From Mucilaginibacter pallidiroseus (lineage in GTDB: Bacteria > Bacteroidota > Bacteroidia > Sphingobacteriales > Sphingobacteriaceae): a DNA stretch of 64,000 nt. The notes below the pieces were generated by a model that was not told the origin of the DNA, did no database searches, and saw nothing but the letters and a program-made list of their open reading frames with translations. The stretch covers positions 124,001 to 188,000 of the forward strand of contig NZ_VOEJ01000003.1 of NCBI RefSeq assembly GCF_007846085.1, read 5' to 3'. This document shows, one piece after another, positions 1 to 8,902 of the stretch. Made by a program: the position numbers and the translations under genes. Position 1 is the first letter of the stretch, and each line of letters begins with the position of its first letter.

Positions 1-292
1 AAGAATTTGGAAATTCCATAGCCGCTGTAGTTATGAATATTTCGTACTTCTTATATAGCTCACCAATTACTTTTTGGCTATCCTTTATAACAGTAAGGTC
101 CTTAAAAAAGTCATCGTGGTAAACATATTCATTTATAAGGTATTTATGTTCTTCCGGCAAAAGGTCGGTGAAACGTGTTGTTGATAATTGTTCCGGTGCG
201 AATACAATTCCATGGTCACGCTGATACCAGGCTGCGAAGCGCTCATTTGCATCTGCAATTACTTCGTCCATGTCAATAGCTATTCGCTTCAT
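1..292 (-). CDS. 5'(3')-deoxyribonucleotidase, NT5C family (partial, N-terminal 97 residues)
   Basis: The minus strand reads an open frame from the ATG at 292-290 to the window edge, so only the N-terminal half is present. It begins MKRIAIDMDEVIADANERFA. The DxDxV motif (D7, D9) fits the nucleophile and acid/base aspartates of the HAD-type 5'-nucleotidases, which dephosphorylate (deoxy)nucleoside monophosphates in the cytosol. An in-frame ATG at 304-302 would add four residues (MDNT); the later start is chosen because the motif normally lies very near the N-terminus. It is divergent from the TonB receptor gene. Family call from motif; function inferred. Confidence 0.72.
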   Translation of the reverse strand, partial: MKRIAIDMDEVIADANERFAAWYQRDHGIVFAPEQLSTTRFTDLLPEEHKYLINEYVYHDDFFKDLTVIKDSQKVIGELYKKYEIFITTAAMEFPNS

Positions 293-384
293 AGTGTTGT
301 CCATACACAATAATACAGTTTATATAGCTGCTCTCACAAATAGATTTTCAAAACCTACAAATGCCCTTATGAAAAATGGCGCAT

Positions 385-468
385 ATTATTTATAATAAGT
401 CTAAATTATTTTGATGATGCCAATTATAAGTATACATTTGCCACATTATTTATAATAAGTCTTAATAA
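385..468. promoter_or_regulatory. two tandem operator-like palindromes before the TonB receptor (metalloregulator type)
   Basis: An 18-base direct repeat (attatttataataagtct) occurs at 385-402 and 445-462, exactly 60 bp apart. Each copy is the core of an imperfect 9-5-9 inverted repeat: 386-408 (arms TTATTTATA / TCTAAATTA, centre ATAAG) and 446-468 (TTATTTATA / TCTTAATAA), 7 of 9 pairs each. The second site ends two bases before the receptor start codon. The same architecture recurs at 31833-31855 before the DUF6607 gene. Iron-responsive repression by a Fur- or DtxR-type regulator is an inference from the gene downstream. Confidence 0.55.
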
Positions 469-470
469 GC

Positions 471-2933
471 ATGAATATACTTCGACCCCTTCACTTTAAA
501 CTATTTATAATCTTAACAGTGCTTTTGGCAACGTTAAATAATAGTGCATTTGCGCAAACACGCGGTACCGTAAGCGGCCGCGTAGTAACAGCTAGCAACC
601 TGCCTGCAAGCAGTGTTTCTATTGGTTTATTAGGTACGCAATACGGCACCACTACAAATGATAATGGCGAGTTTTCGTTCCGCGCACCTGCCGGCTCATA
701 TAAAATCATCATCTCATACATAGGTGTGCAAACTGTTGAAATCCCGGTTACAATAACCGCAGGTAATAATACTGTAGTTCCGAAGATTACGGTAAACGCC
801 AGCCTTTCGCAACTTAGCGAAGTAAATGTTATAGCCAACCGCGGTAACCGTTTTACCCGTAAGGTGAGTGTGGATGTGGCTAAGATACCTTTGAATAATC
901 TTGAGAATGCACAAAGCTATACGGTTGTTACCAACGAACTTTTAAAAGAACAAAATATCTTTAATGTAGAAGATGCGCTGAGAAATGCACCCGGCATCCA
1001 AAAAATGTGGGATGCTACCGGCCGCGCAGGTGATGGCGGCGGTTATTTCACTTTACGCGGATTTGTTACACAAACGCGCCTGCGTAATGGTGTTGCCGGT
1101 TTGGTTACCAGCGGTATTGATGCAGCAAACATCGAAAAAATTGAAGTGATTAAGGGCCCTTCGGCCACGCTATTCGGCAGCACGCTAACTTCTTTTGGCG
1201 GTTTGGTAAATCGTGTTACTAAAAAACCTTACGATGTTTTTGGTTTGGAAATTGGCCACACTGTAGGCAGCTATGACCTTAACCGCACGAGTATCGATTT
1301 AAATACGCCGCTTAGTTCGGCAGTATCGTTCCGTTTAAACTCGGCATACAACTACGAAGGCAGCTTCCAAAACTATGGCAACAGCCGAACGCTGGCAGTT
1401 GCGCCAAGCCTGGCCATCAAAGCCAACGACAAATTATCTTTCCTGTTAGAAAGTGAAATGTTCTTCGGCAAAAATGCTGCTAAGCCTTTCTTCTTCTTTT
1501 ACGATTCGCCAAATGCATTGGGTGCGCACAAGGTTAGCGACCTGAACATCATGTACAAAAATGCTTACGTAAATGATGATATCCAGTCATTCAGCCGTAG
1601 CATGAATTACTTTGGTACCATGAATTACAAGTTCAACGACAAGTTTACTTCGTCCACCATATTCTCATCATCAAACAGCTACTCTAACGGCCCAAGCCCT
1701 TATTTTTACCTGATTACTGATGCAACAGCTGCTACGATTGCACCCGGTACACCTAATTTGCCTGGCGAAGCCAACTATGTTTATCTTAACGACCAGTCTA
1801 CTTACCGTAGCAAGCTAAACGCTATCGAGATACAGGAAAATATTAACGGCGATTTTAACATTGGTACAACACGCCACCGCTTCGTTTTTGGCTTAGATTT
1901 CCAACGCCAAAACTCGAATCAGATATTTTACGGCGGATCATACGGCATAGCCCCAATAAACAGCCCTAACTACGATTATGGATCGTTCAACAAAAGGCTA
2001 ACCGATGCTAATGTTTATGACCCTGCAACTGCATATCCTTACATCTACAAAACAAATACCTACAGCGCTTATGCATCTGATGTGGTAAACATTACCGACA
2101 GATTAATTGCATCTGCGGGTTTACGTGTTGACCGTTACGAGAACAAAGGCAACTACAGCGTTACAGGCACGCAAACGTCTGCGCCATATGCTCAAACTGC
2201 TTTTTCTCCGAAATTCGGTTTAATCTATCAGCCAATCAAAGAAGCTTTATCATTATTTGCCAACTACCAAAACGGCTTCCAAAACCCTGCTCCTTTCACC
2301 AACGAGAATGGCCAGATCACTACTCCGAAAATCCAGAATGCTAACCAAATTGAGGGTGGTGTTAAAATGGCTTTGTTCAACGGAAAGCTGAACGGTACTG
2401 TAAGCTACTACCGAATTAACTTAACCAATGTGTTAAGGTCATTTACCGGCCCAAACTCACAGTTTTACCAGGTACAGGATGGCACGCAGCTTAGCAAAGG
2501 CTTCGAGGCCGAGATCATTGCCAATCCAATTGCTTCTGTTAACATCATTGCCGGTTTTGCCTATAACGATTCGAAGCTGACCAAAGCTGACGCAGACGTA
2601 CAAGGCCTTCGCCCTAACACAGCAGGCTCACCATACATGGCTAACTTTTATGCTAGCTACCGCCTGCCCGAAACATCGCTTAGGGGTTTAGGCATTGGCT
2701 TTGGCGGTAACTACGTTAGTGCGAATAAAATTATCAACAGCGTAAGCCAGGGAACTTTTGAATTGCCCAAATACACTGTACTAAACGCCAACTTGTTTTA
2801 TGACAGGGCGCAATACCGCTTTGGCCTGGCAGTAAACAACCTGACTAATAAGGAATACTACACCGGTTACACCACCATAAACCCGCAGCGTTTACGCCAG
2901 TTTGTATTGAGCGCATCGTATAAAATAAAATAG
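471..2933 (+). CDS. TonB-dependent siderophore receptor with N-terminal carboxypeptidase-regulatory-like domain
   Basis: Outer-membrane receptor of 820 residues that would import a ferric siderophore using TonB energy. A signal peptide ends near residue 28 (AFAQ). An Ig-like CarboxypepD_reg domain follows (about 31-115, with TNDNGEFSFRAPAGSYKIII), then the plug (about 130-250, with the typical EDALRNAPGIQ and IEKIEVIKGPSATLFGS) and a beta barrel to the C-terminus. The plug pattern resembles FhuE/FoxA-type siderophore receptors rather than SusC. The ATG at 471 gives a proper signal peptide, but the upstream palindrome ends at 468, so there is no room for a Shine-Dalgarno. The next gene starts five bases after the stop and encodes a PepSY protein. 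The ligand cannot be read from sequence. Confidence 0.92.
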   Translation: MNILRPLHFKLFIILTVLLATLNNSAFAQTRGTVSGRVVTASNLPASSVSIGLLGTQYGTTTNDNGEFSFRAPAGSYKIIISYIGVQTVEIPVTITAGNNTVVPKITVNASLSQLSEVNVIANRGNRFTRKVSVDVAKIPLNNLENAQSYTVVTNELLKEQNIFNVEDALRNAPGIQKMWDATGRAGDGGGYFTLRGFVTQTRLRNGVAGLVTSGIDAANIEKIEVIKGPSATLFGSTLTSFGGLVNRVTKKPYDVFGLEIGHTVGSYDLNRTSIDLNTPLSSAVSFRLNSAYNYEGSFQNYGNSRTLAVAPSLAIKANDKLSFLLESEMFFGKNAAKPFFFFYDSPNALGAHKVSDLNIMYKNAYVNDDIQSFSRSMNYFGTMNYKFNDKFTSSTIFSSSNSYSNGPSPYFYLITDATAATIAPGTPNLPGEANYVYLNDQSTYRSKLNAIEIQENINGDFNIGTTRHRFVFGLDFQRQNSNQIFYGGSYGIAPINSPNYDYGSFNKRLTDANVYDPATAYPYIYKTNTYSAYASDVVNITDRLIASAGLRVDRYENKGNYSVTGTQTSAPYAQTAFSPKFGLIYQPIKEALSLFANYQNGFQNPAPFTNENGQITTPKIQNANQIEGGVKMALFNGKLNGTVSYYRINLTNVLRSFTGPNSQFYQVQDGTQLSKGFEAEIIANPIASVNIIAGFAYNDSKLTKADADVQGLRPNTAGSPYMANFYASYRLPETSLRGLGIGFGGNYVSANKIINSVSQGTFELPKYTVLNANLFYDRAQYRFGLAVNNLTNKEYYTGYTTINPQRLRQFVLSASYKIK

Positions 2934-2938
2934 TTTAT

Positions 2939-4111
2939 ATGACCCCATTCAAAAAAGTAACACTTTTTTGCCACCGCTGGCTCGGATTCATTTCCGGGCT
3001 TGTGGTGTTTATAGTGAGTATTACAGGTTGTCTGTTTTGCTTTCAGGATGAAATTCAGGATGCCATGTACAGCTACCGTACGGTGCAAAATACGGGTAAG
3101 CCTTACGTGCAACCGTCGCAATTGATTGCCGAGGTAAAAAAGAACTTCCCAACAGTCAGCCCGGATTATATATACTATTATGGCGCCGAGCGCCCGGCCG
3201 GGGTATTGGCCAACCAGGGTAAAGATGGTTATCACTATGTGTTCCTAAACCCTTATACCGGTAAAATCACGCATCATGAAAAGCCTCAAACCAACTTTTT
3301 TATTATAGTTGAGTATATACACCTGTACCTGTTATTACCGCCTGCAATTGGCAAGTGGATAGTTGGCGTTTCGGTGATTATTTTTATGGTTATCATGATA
3401 ACCGGGTTAATACTTTGGTGGCCCAAACGCAAAAGCGACCGCAAGCGCAGCTTTACTATTAAATGGGGTGGCCGCTGGCGCAGGGTTAATTATGACCTGC
3501 ATAACGTGCTTGGATTTTACGCTACTGCTGTAGCCATCGTCCTATCAATAAGCGGTCTGGCTATCGCTTTTGAGCCGGTGAGCAGGGCAATCTACAATAC
3601 AGCCAACGTTGGCAGAAACATCACTTACAAACAGGAAGTTTCGGAACCAAAATCCGATTCATTAAAGCGGACAGGGGTTGCTACACAACCGGTAGTAGAT
3701 ATGGCATTTGCTTATGCACGCCAACAAAGGCCGCAGGCACAAATGTTTTTAATACACAATGATCCGGCTTTGTCGGGCGCTATTGGTGTGGGTGCGTACC
3801 CCAAATCGATGCATTATGCACGTGCAACGGGTTTTGAGTTTGATAAATACAATGGTAAGCTGCTAAAATCATACATCTACGAGAAGAAGAGCCCGGGCCT
3901 AAAGCTCACCGAGATGAATTACGATATACACGTTGGCCAGATATTGGGTTTAACCGGGAAGATCATTGCCTTTTTGGCCAGCCTGATCTGTGCATCCTTA
4001 CCTGTTACCGGCTTTATAATTTGGTTGGGTAAACGCAAGAAAAAGCCCAAGGCAGTACGTAACGTAGTGCATCGCAGAACGCACAAACGCGAACTGGCAA
4101 TAATTAAATAA
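2939..4111 (+). CDS. PepSY-associated TM helix protein (putative ferric-siderophore reductase)
   Basis: Inner-membrane protein of 390 residues of the PepSY_TM family. Four hydrophobic segments are visible: about residues 15-36, 138-160, 190-212 and 345-365, with conserved histidines in or near them (H12, HLYLLLP, HNVLGFY, YDIHVGQILG) suited to haem or metal binding. A large periplasmic part lies between helices 3 and 4. Members next to TonB siderophore receptors are thought to reduce or release iron from the imported siderophore. It is five bases downstream of the receptor gene, so the two form one transcription unit ending at the hairpin at 4139-4168. Reductase activity is inferred from family context. 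Confidence 0.85.
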   Translation: MTPFKKVTLFCHRWLGFISGLVVFIVSITGCLFCFQDEIQDAMYSYRTVQNTGKPYVQPSQLIAEVKKNFPTVSPDYIYYYGAERPAGVLANQGKDGYHYVFLNPYTGKITHHEKPQTNFFIIVEYIHLYLLLPPAIGKWIVGVSVIIFMVIMITGLILWWPKRKSDRKRSFTIKWGGRWRRVNYDLHNVLGFYATAVAIVLSISGLAIAFEPVSRAIYNTANVGRNITYKQEVSEPKSDSLKRTGVATQPVVDMAFAYARQQRPQAQMFLIHNDPALSGAIGVGAYPKSMHYARATGFEFDKYNGKLLKSYIYEKKSPGLKLTEMNYDIHVGQILGLTGKIIAFLASLICASLPVTGFIIWLGKRKKKPKAVRNVVHRRTHKRELAIIK

Positions 4112-4136
4112 CCATACTATCATAATCTATTGATTT

Positions 4137-4169
4137 TTAAACCCGCCGTTTTTACCGGCGGGTTTTTTA
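4137..4169 (+). terminator. rho-independent terminator of the siderophore operon
   Basis: GC-rich stem ACCCGCCG (4141-4148) pairs with CGGCGGGT (4156-4163) around a 7-base loop and is followed by a T tract. Confidence 0.9.
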
Positions 4170-4264
4170 TTTAGAGCTTTCGGTTATGCGCCAACTGTTT
4201 TACCTTCCATATGTTAACGGTTTGATTTATTACCTTAGCCCCTTCCAAGACACCCTTGTACTGC

Positions 4265-5095
4265 ATGAAAAAAATCAATCTGTTACTTACTATCCTGGCC
4301 GTAATTATATTTTCGGCTTGTTCTAAAAAATTGAAGCCGAGCCAGGTCACCAAAGATTTTTACACTACCCGCACCGATAGCCTAGTGGCCGTTATTGAGC
4401 AACAAACTGCTACAAGCCTAACGGATAGCGCAGGCGTTGCCATCCCGGCCGAATGGGTGGGTACCGTAAACTTTAACCTGCGTAAACCCAACTATGTAAT
4501 TATACATTACACCGCGCAAGACTCTGTAGCGCAAACCATCCGCACGTTTAGCCTGGTGAAGCCACAGGTTAGTGCACATTATGTAATAAGTGGCAATGGC
4601 AAGATTTACCACATGCTTAACGATTATATGCGCGCCTGGCACGCCGGTGTAAGCAAGTGGGGTAATGTAACAGATATGAACAGCAGCTCGATAGGTATTG
4701 AACTGGATAATAAAGGTAATGTGCCTTTTACCGAAGCGCAAACCAAAAGCCTGATAACCCTGCTTGCTTATTTAAAAAGAACCTATAACATACCACAGGC
4801 TAACTTTATCGGTCACGGTGATATAGCCCCGGGCCGTAAGCCTGATCCTGGCATTTTGTTCCCATGGAAACGCCTTGCCGAAAAAGGCTTTGGATTTTGG
4901 CAGGACCCGGTAATTACCGAAGTGGCTCCTGCCGATTTCAATGCTGAGATTGCCCTTAAGCTTATAGGATATGATGTATCTAACCTGCCTGCCGCAATAT
5001 CTGCCTTTAAACGCCACTTTGTGCAAATTGAAGACAGCCCGGTTTTAACACCTTGTGACTTGGATGTGTTGTTTAATGTTTACAGGAAGTATTAA
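4265..5095 (+). CDS. N-acetylmuramoyl-L-alanine amidase (Amidase_2), lipoprotein
   Basis: Peptidoglycan amidase of 276 residues that would cleave the MurNAc-L-Ala bond from the periplasmic side. The ATG at 4265 is chosen over an upstream TTG at 4256 because it starts a clean lipoprotein signal peptide ending in the lipobox FSAC (Cys about residue 19). The Amidase_2 fold shows zinc-ligand regions: IIHYTAQ, HAGVSKWGN and GHGDIAPGRKPDPG, the last typical of AmiD/AmpD enzymes. A C-terminal extension of about 60 residues is less conserved. It is transcribed alone and converges on glnS. Cell-wall recycling or remodelling is the likely role. Confidence 0.9.
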   Translation: MKKINLLLTILAVIIFSACSKKLKPSQVTKDFYTTRTDSLVAVIEQQTATSLTDSAGVAIPAEWVGTVNFNLRKPNYVIIHYTAQDSVAQTIRTFSLVKPQVSAHYVISGNGKIYHMLNDYMRAWHAGVSKWGNVTDMNSSSIGIELDNKGNVPFTEAQTKSLITLLAYLKRTYNIPQANFIGHGDIAPGRKPDPGILFPWKRLAEKGFGFWQDPVITEVAPADFNAEIALKLIGYDVSNLPAAISAFKRHFVQIEDSPVLTPCDLDVLFNVYRKY

Positions 5096-5239
5096 GCCTT
5101 GTCTGCAGGGTGCAGTTAATAGTTATCAGTTGAAAATTTGTTATAAGGCATTTACGATAAATGGCTTGGTTAAATTTCGAAAACAAAAGCCGTTAGCAAT
5201 AATTCTGATTACTGCTAACAGCTTACTAATAACTGCAAA

Positions 5240-6898
5240 CTATTTCTTTACCCACCCATCTTTCAAAGTCACCGTTCTGTTGAACACCAACTTATCAGGG
5301 GTTGAGTTTTTATCTAATACAAAGTAACCTTTACGCATAAATTGCACGGGCTTGCACGGCGTTGCATTGGCCAGATCAGGCTCGATAAACACATTCGATA
5401 GCGCCTGTAAGCTGTTCGGATTAATGTAATCTTTAAAATCGCCGTCCTCGTTGCTTGGGTCCTCTACCTGGAAAAGTCGGTCGTATAAACGCACCTCTGC
5501 TGTTTTAGCATGTTCAACGCTAACCCAGTGAATGGTACCTTTAACGTTGATACCGCTGGTATCATTACCGGATTTTGACTCCGGGATATAAGTGGCGTGG
5601 ATTTCGGTAATATTACCTTCTTCGTCCTTAACAATACTTTCTCCTTTAATGATATAAGCATTTTTTAAGCGCACCATTAAGCCTATACCAAGACGGAAGT
5701 ATTTCTTGGTAGGGTTTTCCATAAAGTCGTCGCGCTCTATCCAAAGTTCGCGACCAAACGGGAACTCGCGGCTACCATCACCGTCTTCAGCTTCAGGATT
5801 GTTCTCCCCGCTGAATACATCGGTTTGCCCTTCCGGATAATTGTCGATGATCAATTTAACAGGATCAAGCACCGCCATACGTCGCCATGCCGTTTTGTTC
5901 AAATCCTCGCGGATGCAAAACTCAAGTAAACCAACGTCAATCATATTCTCGCGTTTGGCTACGCCGATACGTTCACAAAACTCACGGATGCTGGCTGGTG
6001 TGTAACCACGACGGCGCAAGCCGCTAATGGTTGGCATGCGTGGGTCGTCCCATCCGTCAACAAAACCATCGGTAACAAGTTGCAGCAATTTACGCTTGCT
6101 CATTACCGTATAATTCATATTTAAACGGGCAAATTCGTATTGCTTGCTCGGGAAAACTTCAAGCTGCTCAATAAACCATTCGTATAAAGGGCGGTGCGGT
6201 ACAAACTCCAAAGTACATATCGAATGGGTAATTTGCTCGATAGCATCACTTTGGCCATGGGCAAAATCATACATCGGGTAAATGCACCACGCATCGCCGG
6301 TGCGGTGGTGGTGCGCATGCTTTATGCGATACATCAACGGATCGCGCAAGTGCATGTTTGGCGCGGCAAGGTCAAGCTTGGCTCGTAAAACTTTGGCACC
6401 ATCCGGATACTTCCCGGCTTTCATATCCGCAAAAAGCTGCAGGTTTTCTTCAACAGATCGGCTGCGATACTGGTTAGGTGTCCCCGGCTCTGTAGGTGTA
6501 CCTTTTTGTGCCGCGATTTCTTCGGCAGTGCTATCATCAACATAGGCCAGGCCTTTGCTTATCAGGGCAACGGCAAAGTCGTAAAGTTTATCAAAATAGT
6601 CGGAAGCATAAAGTTCCTGCGCCCATTCAAAACCCAGCCATTTTACATCTTCCTTTATGCTGTCAACATATTCAACATCTTCCTTTACTGGGTTGGTATC
6701 ATCAAAGCGCAGGTTGGTTTGGCCGTTATACTTTTTTGCCAAACCAAAGTTAAGGCAGATAGATTTTGCATGGCCTATGTGCAGGTAACCGTTTGGCTCG
6801 GGCGGGAAACGGGTTAATACCCTACCGTTATTTTTACCCGAGGCTAAATCCTCTTCAACTATTTCTTCTATAAAGTTTAATGATCTTTCTTCGCTCAT
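5240..6898 (-). CDS. glnS: glutaminyl-tRNA synthetase
   Basis: Class I aminoacyl-tRNA synthetase of 552 residues charging tRNA-Gln with glutamine in the cytosol. The HIGH motif appears in [15 protein letters not shown] and the KMSKS-like motif in [12 protein letters not shown]. The catalytic Rossmann domain is followed by the anticodon-binding beta-barrel domains up to the C-terminus ([10 protein letters not shown]). The open frame extends 53 codons upstream with no family resemblance; the ATG at 6898 ([12 protein letters not shown]) is chosen because conservation begins there and a promoter -7 box lies at 6907-6914. GlnRS rather than GluRS is indicated by the length and the two-barrel C-terminus. 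Monocistronic. Confidence 0.96.
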   Translation of the reverse strand: MSEERSLNFIEEIVEEDLASGKNNGRVLTRFPPEPNGYLHIGHAKSICLNFGLAKKYNGQTNLRFDDTNPVKEDVEYVDSIKEDVKWLGFEWAQELYASDYFDKLYDFAVALISKGLAYVDDSTAEEIAAQKGTPTEPGTPNQYRSRSVEENLQLFADMKAGKYPDGAKVLRAKLDLAAPNMHLRDPLMYRIKHAHHHRTGDAWCIYPMYDFAHGQSDAIEQITHSICTLEFVPHRPLYEWFIEQLEVFPSKQYEFARLNMNYTVMSKRKLLQLVTDGFVDGWDDPRMPTISGLRRRGYTPASIREFCERIGVAKRENMIDVGLLEFCIREDLNKTAWRRMAVLDPVKLIIDNYPEGQTDVFSGENNPEAEDGDGSREFPFGRELWIERDDFMENPTKKYFRLGIGLMVRLKNAYIIKGESIVKDEEGNITEIHATYIPESKSGNDTSGINVKGTIHWVSVEHAKTAEVRLYDRLFQVEDPSNEDGDFKDYINPNSLQALSNVFIEPDLANATPCKPVQFMRKGYFVLDKNSTPDKLVFNRTVTLKDGWVKK

Positions 6899-6906
6899 GA
6901 TTGTGG

Positions 6907-6914
6907 CAAAAATA
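6907..6914 (-). promoter_or_regulatory. -7 box of glnS (TATTTTTG)
   Basis: The minus strand reads TATTTTTG, a match to the Bacteroidota -7 consensus TAnnTTTG, only eight bases before the glnS ATG (6898). A clear -33 TTTG is not seen. If used, transcription would begin within a few bases of the start codon, giving an almost leaderless mRNA. Confidence 0.45.
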
Positions 6915-7069
6915 GCAAAATTTATTGTGTGATGGTTTAGATGAGCAAGGTAAGAATCGGCTATTGATGTTCTTAATACTACGTATTGACGCCGGCAATT
7001 GCTTTGTACCTGGCTATGACATATGGTTATGCCAAAATCCATACATTTACATAACAAACATATTTACCT

Positions 7070-7852
7070 ATGCAATTTGAAAACATCCTGATCCAGAACA
7101 AGGGTCGCATACGCTATATAATCATTAACCGCGAAAGCAAACTTAACGCGCTTAACCAATTTACCCTTGCCGAACTACATGATGCATTTGCAGCAGCTTT
7201 TGAAGATGAAAGTGTAGGCGGCATTATTATTACAGGCGCCGGGAAAAAGGCCTTTGCCGCCGGTGCAGACATTGCCGAATTTGAAAAAATAGATATTGAT
7301 GGTGGCCGCCAAATGGCACGCAACGCACAGCACAATGTTTTTAATTTTATTGTAAACAGCACTAAACCCGTTATAGCAGCCATAAATGGCTTTGCTTTGG
7401 GTGGCGGCTTAGAACTGGCCATGGCATGCCATTTACGCACTGCAGCTTTTAATGCAAAACTGGGCCTGCTCGAGGTTACACTTGGCCTAATACCTGGCTA
7501 TGGAGGCACCCAACGGTTAACCCAATTAGTTGGCCGCGGCAAAGCACTCGAGTTGATTATGACAGCTGATATGATAACCGCCGGACAGGCTCTTGAAATT
7601 GGCCTGGTAAACAGTATAGCCGAACCGGATGAATTAATGCCGGAAACAGAAGCACTTTTAGAGCGTATCCTTACGCGTGCGCCATTGGCTATAGCCGCAG
7701 CAATAAAATGTGTTAATGCAACGGGTGACAGTGGGCAAAACGGCTTTGAAACCGAGATTGAAGCTTTTGCCGCCTGTTTTGGTACCGAAGATTTTGGCGA
7801 GGGTGTGGCTGCATTTATACAAAAGCGTAAACCACAATTTAAAGGAAAATAG
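7070..7852 (+). CDS. enoyl-CoA hydratase/isomerase (crotonase family)
   Basis: Crotonase-fold enzyme of 260 residues that would hydrate trans-2-enoyl-CoA in fatty-acid or amino-acid degradation. The CoA-binding loop AFAAGADIAEF is at 61-71 and the oxyanion-hole glycine run (GFALGGGLE) at 107-115. Two glutamates twenty residues apart, E115 and E135 (GLLEVTLGLIPGYGG), match the catalytic pair of hydratases, which favours a true hydratase over an isomerase. Length is normal. It stands alone, divergent from glnS, so the exact pathway and substrate are not fixed by context. Confidence 0.9.
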   Translation: MQFENILIQNKGRIRYIIINRESKLNALNQFTLAELHDAFAAAFEDESVGGIIITGAGKKAFAAGADIAEFEKIDIDGGRQMARNAQHNVFNFIVNSTKPVIAAINGFALGGGLELAMACHLRTAAFNAKLGLLEVTLGLIPGYGGTQRLTQLVGRGKALELIMTADMITAGQALEIGLVNSIAEPDELMPETEALLERILTRAPLAIAAAIKCVNATGDSGQNGFETEIEAFAACFGTEDFGEGVAAFIQKRKPQFKGK

Positions 7853-7997
7853 TGCTTGTTCAGGACAACCTATTAGTTAGCTATGTTTTTTACAATCATT
7901 TGTGAGAAACTCAAGCTCGCTGAACAGGCAGTCAATGGAGTAAGACCTTATAATGTGACTTTAAAAAATCTTTTCTCAATGATTATTACACAATCCT

Positions 7998-8018
7998 GAC
8001 TATAGTACTGATATAGTC
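7998..8018. repeat. short inverted repeat in the longest intergenic gap
   Basis: GACTATA (7998-8004) and TATAGTC (8012-8018) are perfect inverted arms around seven bases. There is no T tract in either direction, so it is not a convincing terminator; it could be a protein-binding site. Nothing else is recognised in 7853-8145 apart from the AT-rich leader of the next gene. Confidence 0.4.
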
Positions 8019-8145
8019 AAAAAATAAAATACAGTCAATCAATCGATTAAATAAACCTTACAATTCGATGAAAAATTGAATGTGATTTGGTGCTTTACTT
8101 TGCGACGTGTTAAACAAAACACATTTTTTATAATATCATTTAATC

Positions 8146-8730
8146 ATGAAAACATTAAAAATCGCAGCTTTAGTATTAGCCTTTGCAGGTTTATCAGTTG
8201 CAGCAAAAGCACAATCAACGTCAAGTACATCTACAACTACCAATGGCGGTATCCGTTACAGCATTGGTGTTGAAGCAGGCGTACCTACAGGTAACTTTAA
8301 CAATGCATACAAGTGGAACCTCGGTGGATCATTACAAGCCGACATCCCCGTTGCTAACCAATTATTTGTTACTGTTAACGCTGGCTACAACAACGTATTT
8401 GGCGAAACTTTAAATGTTGCCGGCGGTAAAGTTGAAGTACCAAATGTTCAGTTAATTCCTGTTAAAGCAGGTTTAAAATTTTTCCCGGTATCTAATTTTT
8501 ATGTACAGGGTGAAGCCGGTGCTGCTTTCTTGTTAAACAAATCTGATTTCTTTAATGATAAATCAGTAGCGTTTGTTTACGCACCGCAAATTGGTGTACA
8601 GTTCCCGGTAAGCGCAAGCGGCAATTTTATTGATGCCGGTGTACGTTATGAAGGTACTACCAAATACAGCAGTGCATTTAACGCCAGTAAAGTAAACTTT
8701 GTAGGTGTACGCGTTGCTTACGGTTTCTAA
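8146..8730 (+). CDS. outer-membrane beta-barrel protein
   Basis: Small secreted protein of 194 residues. A signal peptide (MKTLKIAALVLAFAGLSVAAKA) ends near residue 22. After it come alternating hydrophobic/polar strands of an 8-strand barrel type (PF13568-like), ending in RVAYGF with the C-terminal aromatic typical of barrels sorted by BamA. The substrate or role is unknown; such proteins are common structural or porin-like proteins of the Bacteroidota outer membrane. Monocistronic, with a strong terminator right after it. Confidence 0.78.
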   Translation: MKTLKIAALVLAFAGLSVAAKAQSTSSTSTTTNGGIRYSIGVEAGVPTGNFNNAYKWNLGGSLQADIPVANQLFVTVNAGYNNVFGETLNVAGGKVEVPNVQLIPVKAGLKFFPVSNFYVQGEAGAAFLLNKSDFFNDKSVAFVYAPQIGVQFPVSASGNFIDAGVRYEGTTKYSSAFNASKVNFVGVRVAYGF

Positions 8731-8767
8731 AAACTACTACCCTGCATCTCACAACAATTTGAAAATC

Positions 8768-8798
8768 GAAAAAGGAGGCATGTGCCTCCTTTTTTTAT
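8768..8798 (+). terminator. rho-independent terminator after the barrel gene
   Basis: AAAGGAGGCA (8771-8780) pairs with TGCCTCCTTT (8783-8792), closing a very tight loop, followed by a run of T. Confidence 0.88.
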
Positions 8799-8902
8799 GC
8801 GTTGAAAGATGAACAAGCTGGCGTTACTAAATTGGTTTTATTTTGTGCAAATATTTGTACCTTACATCCCAAAATACACTACCGTTATACAGTTTGTGCG
8901 CT

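Noticed and set aside
385..468. The tandem repeats as ends of an inserted element
   Set aside because: They are direct rather than terminal inverted, and each is a short palindrome matching the site at 31833.
4256..4264. TTG start three codons before the amidase ATG
   Set aside because: The ATG at 4265 begins a proper lipoprotein signal, while the added residues (MYC) weaken it.
6899..7057. 53-codon N-terminal extension of glnS
   Set aside because: No resemblance to the family, and the promoter -7 box sits inside it.
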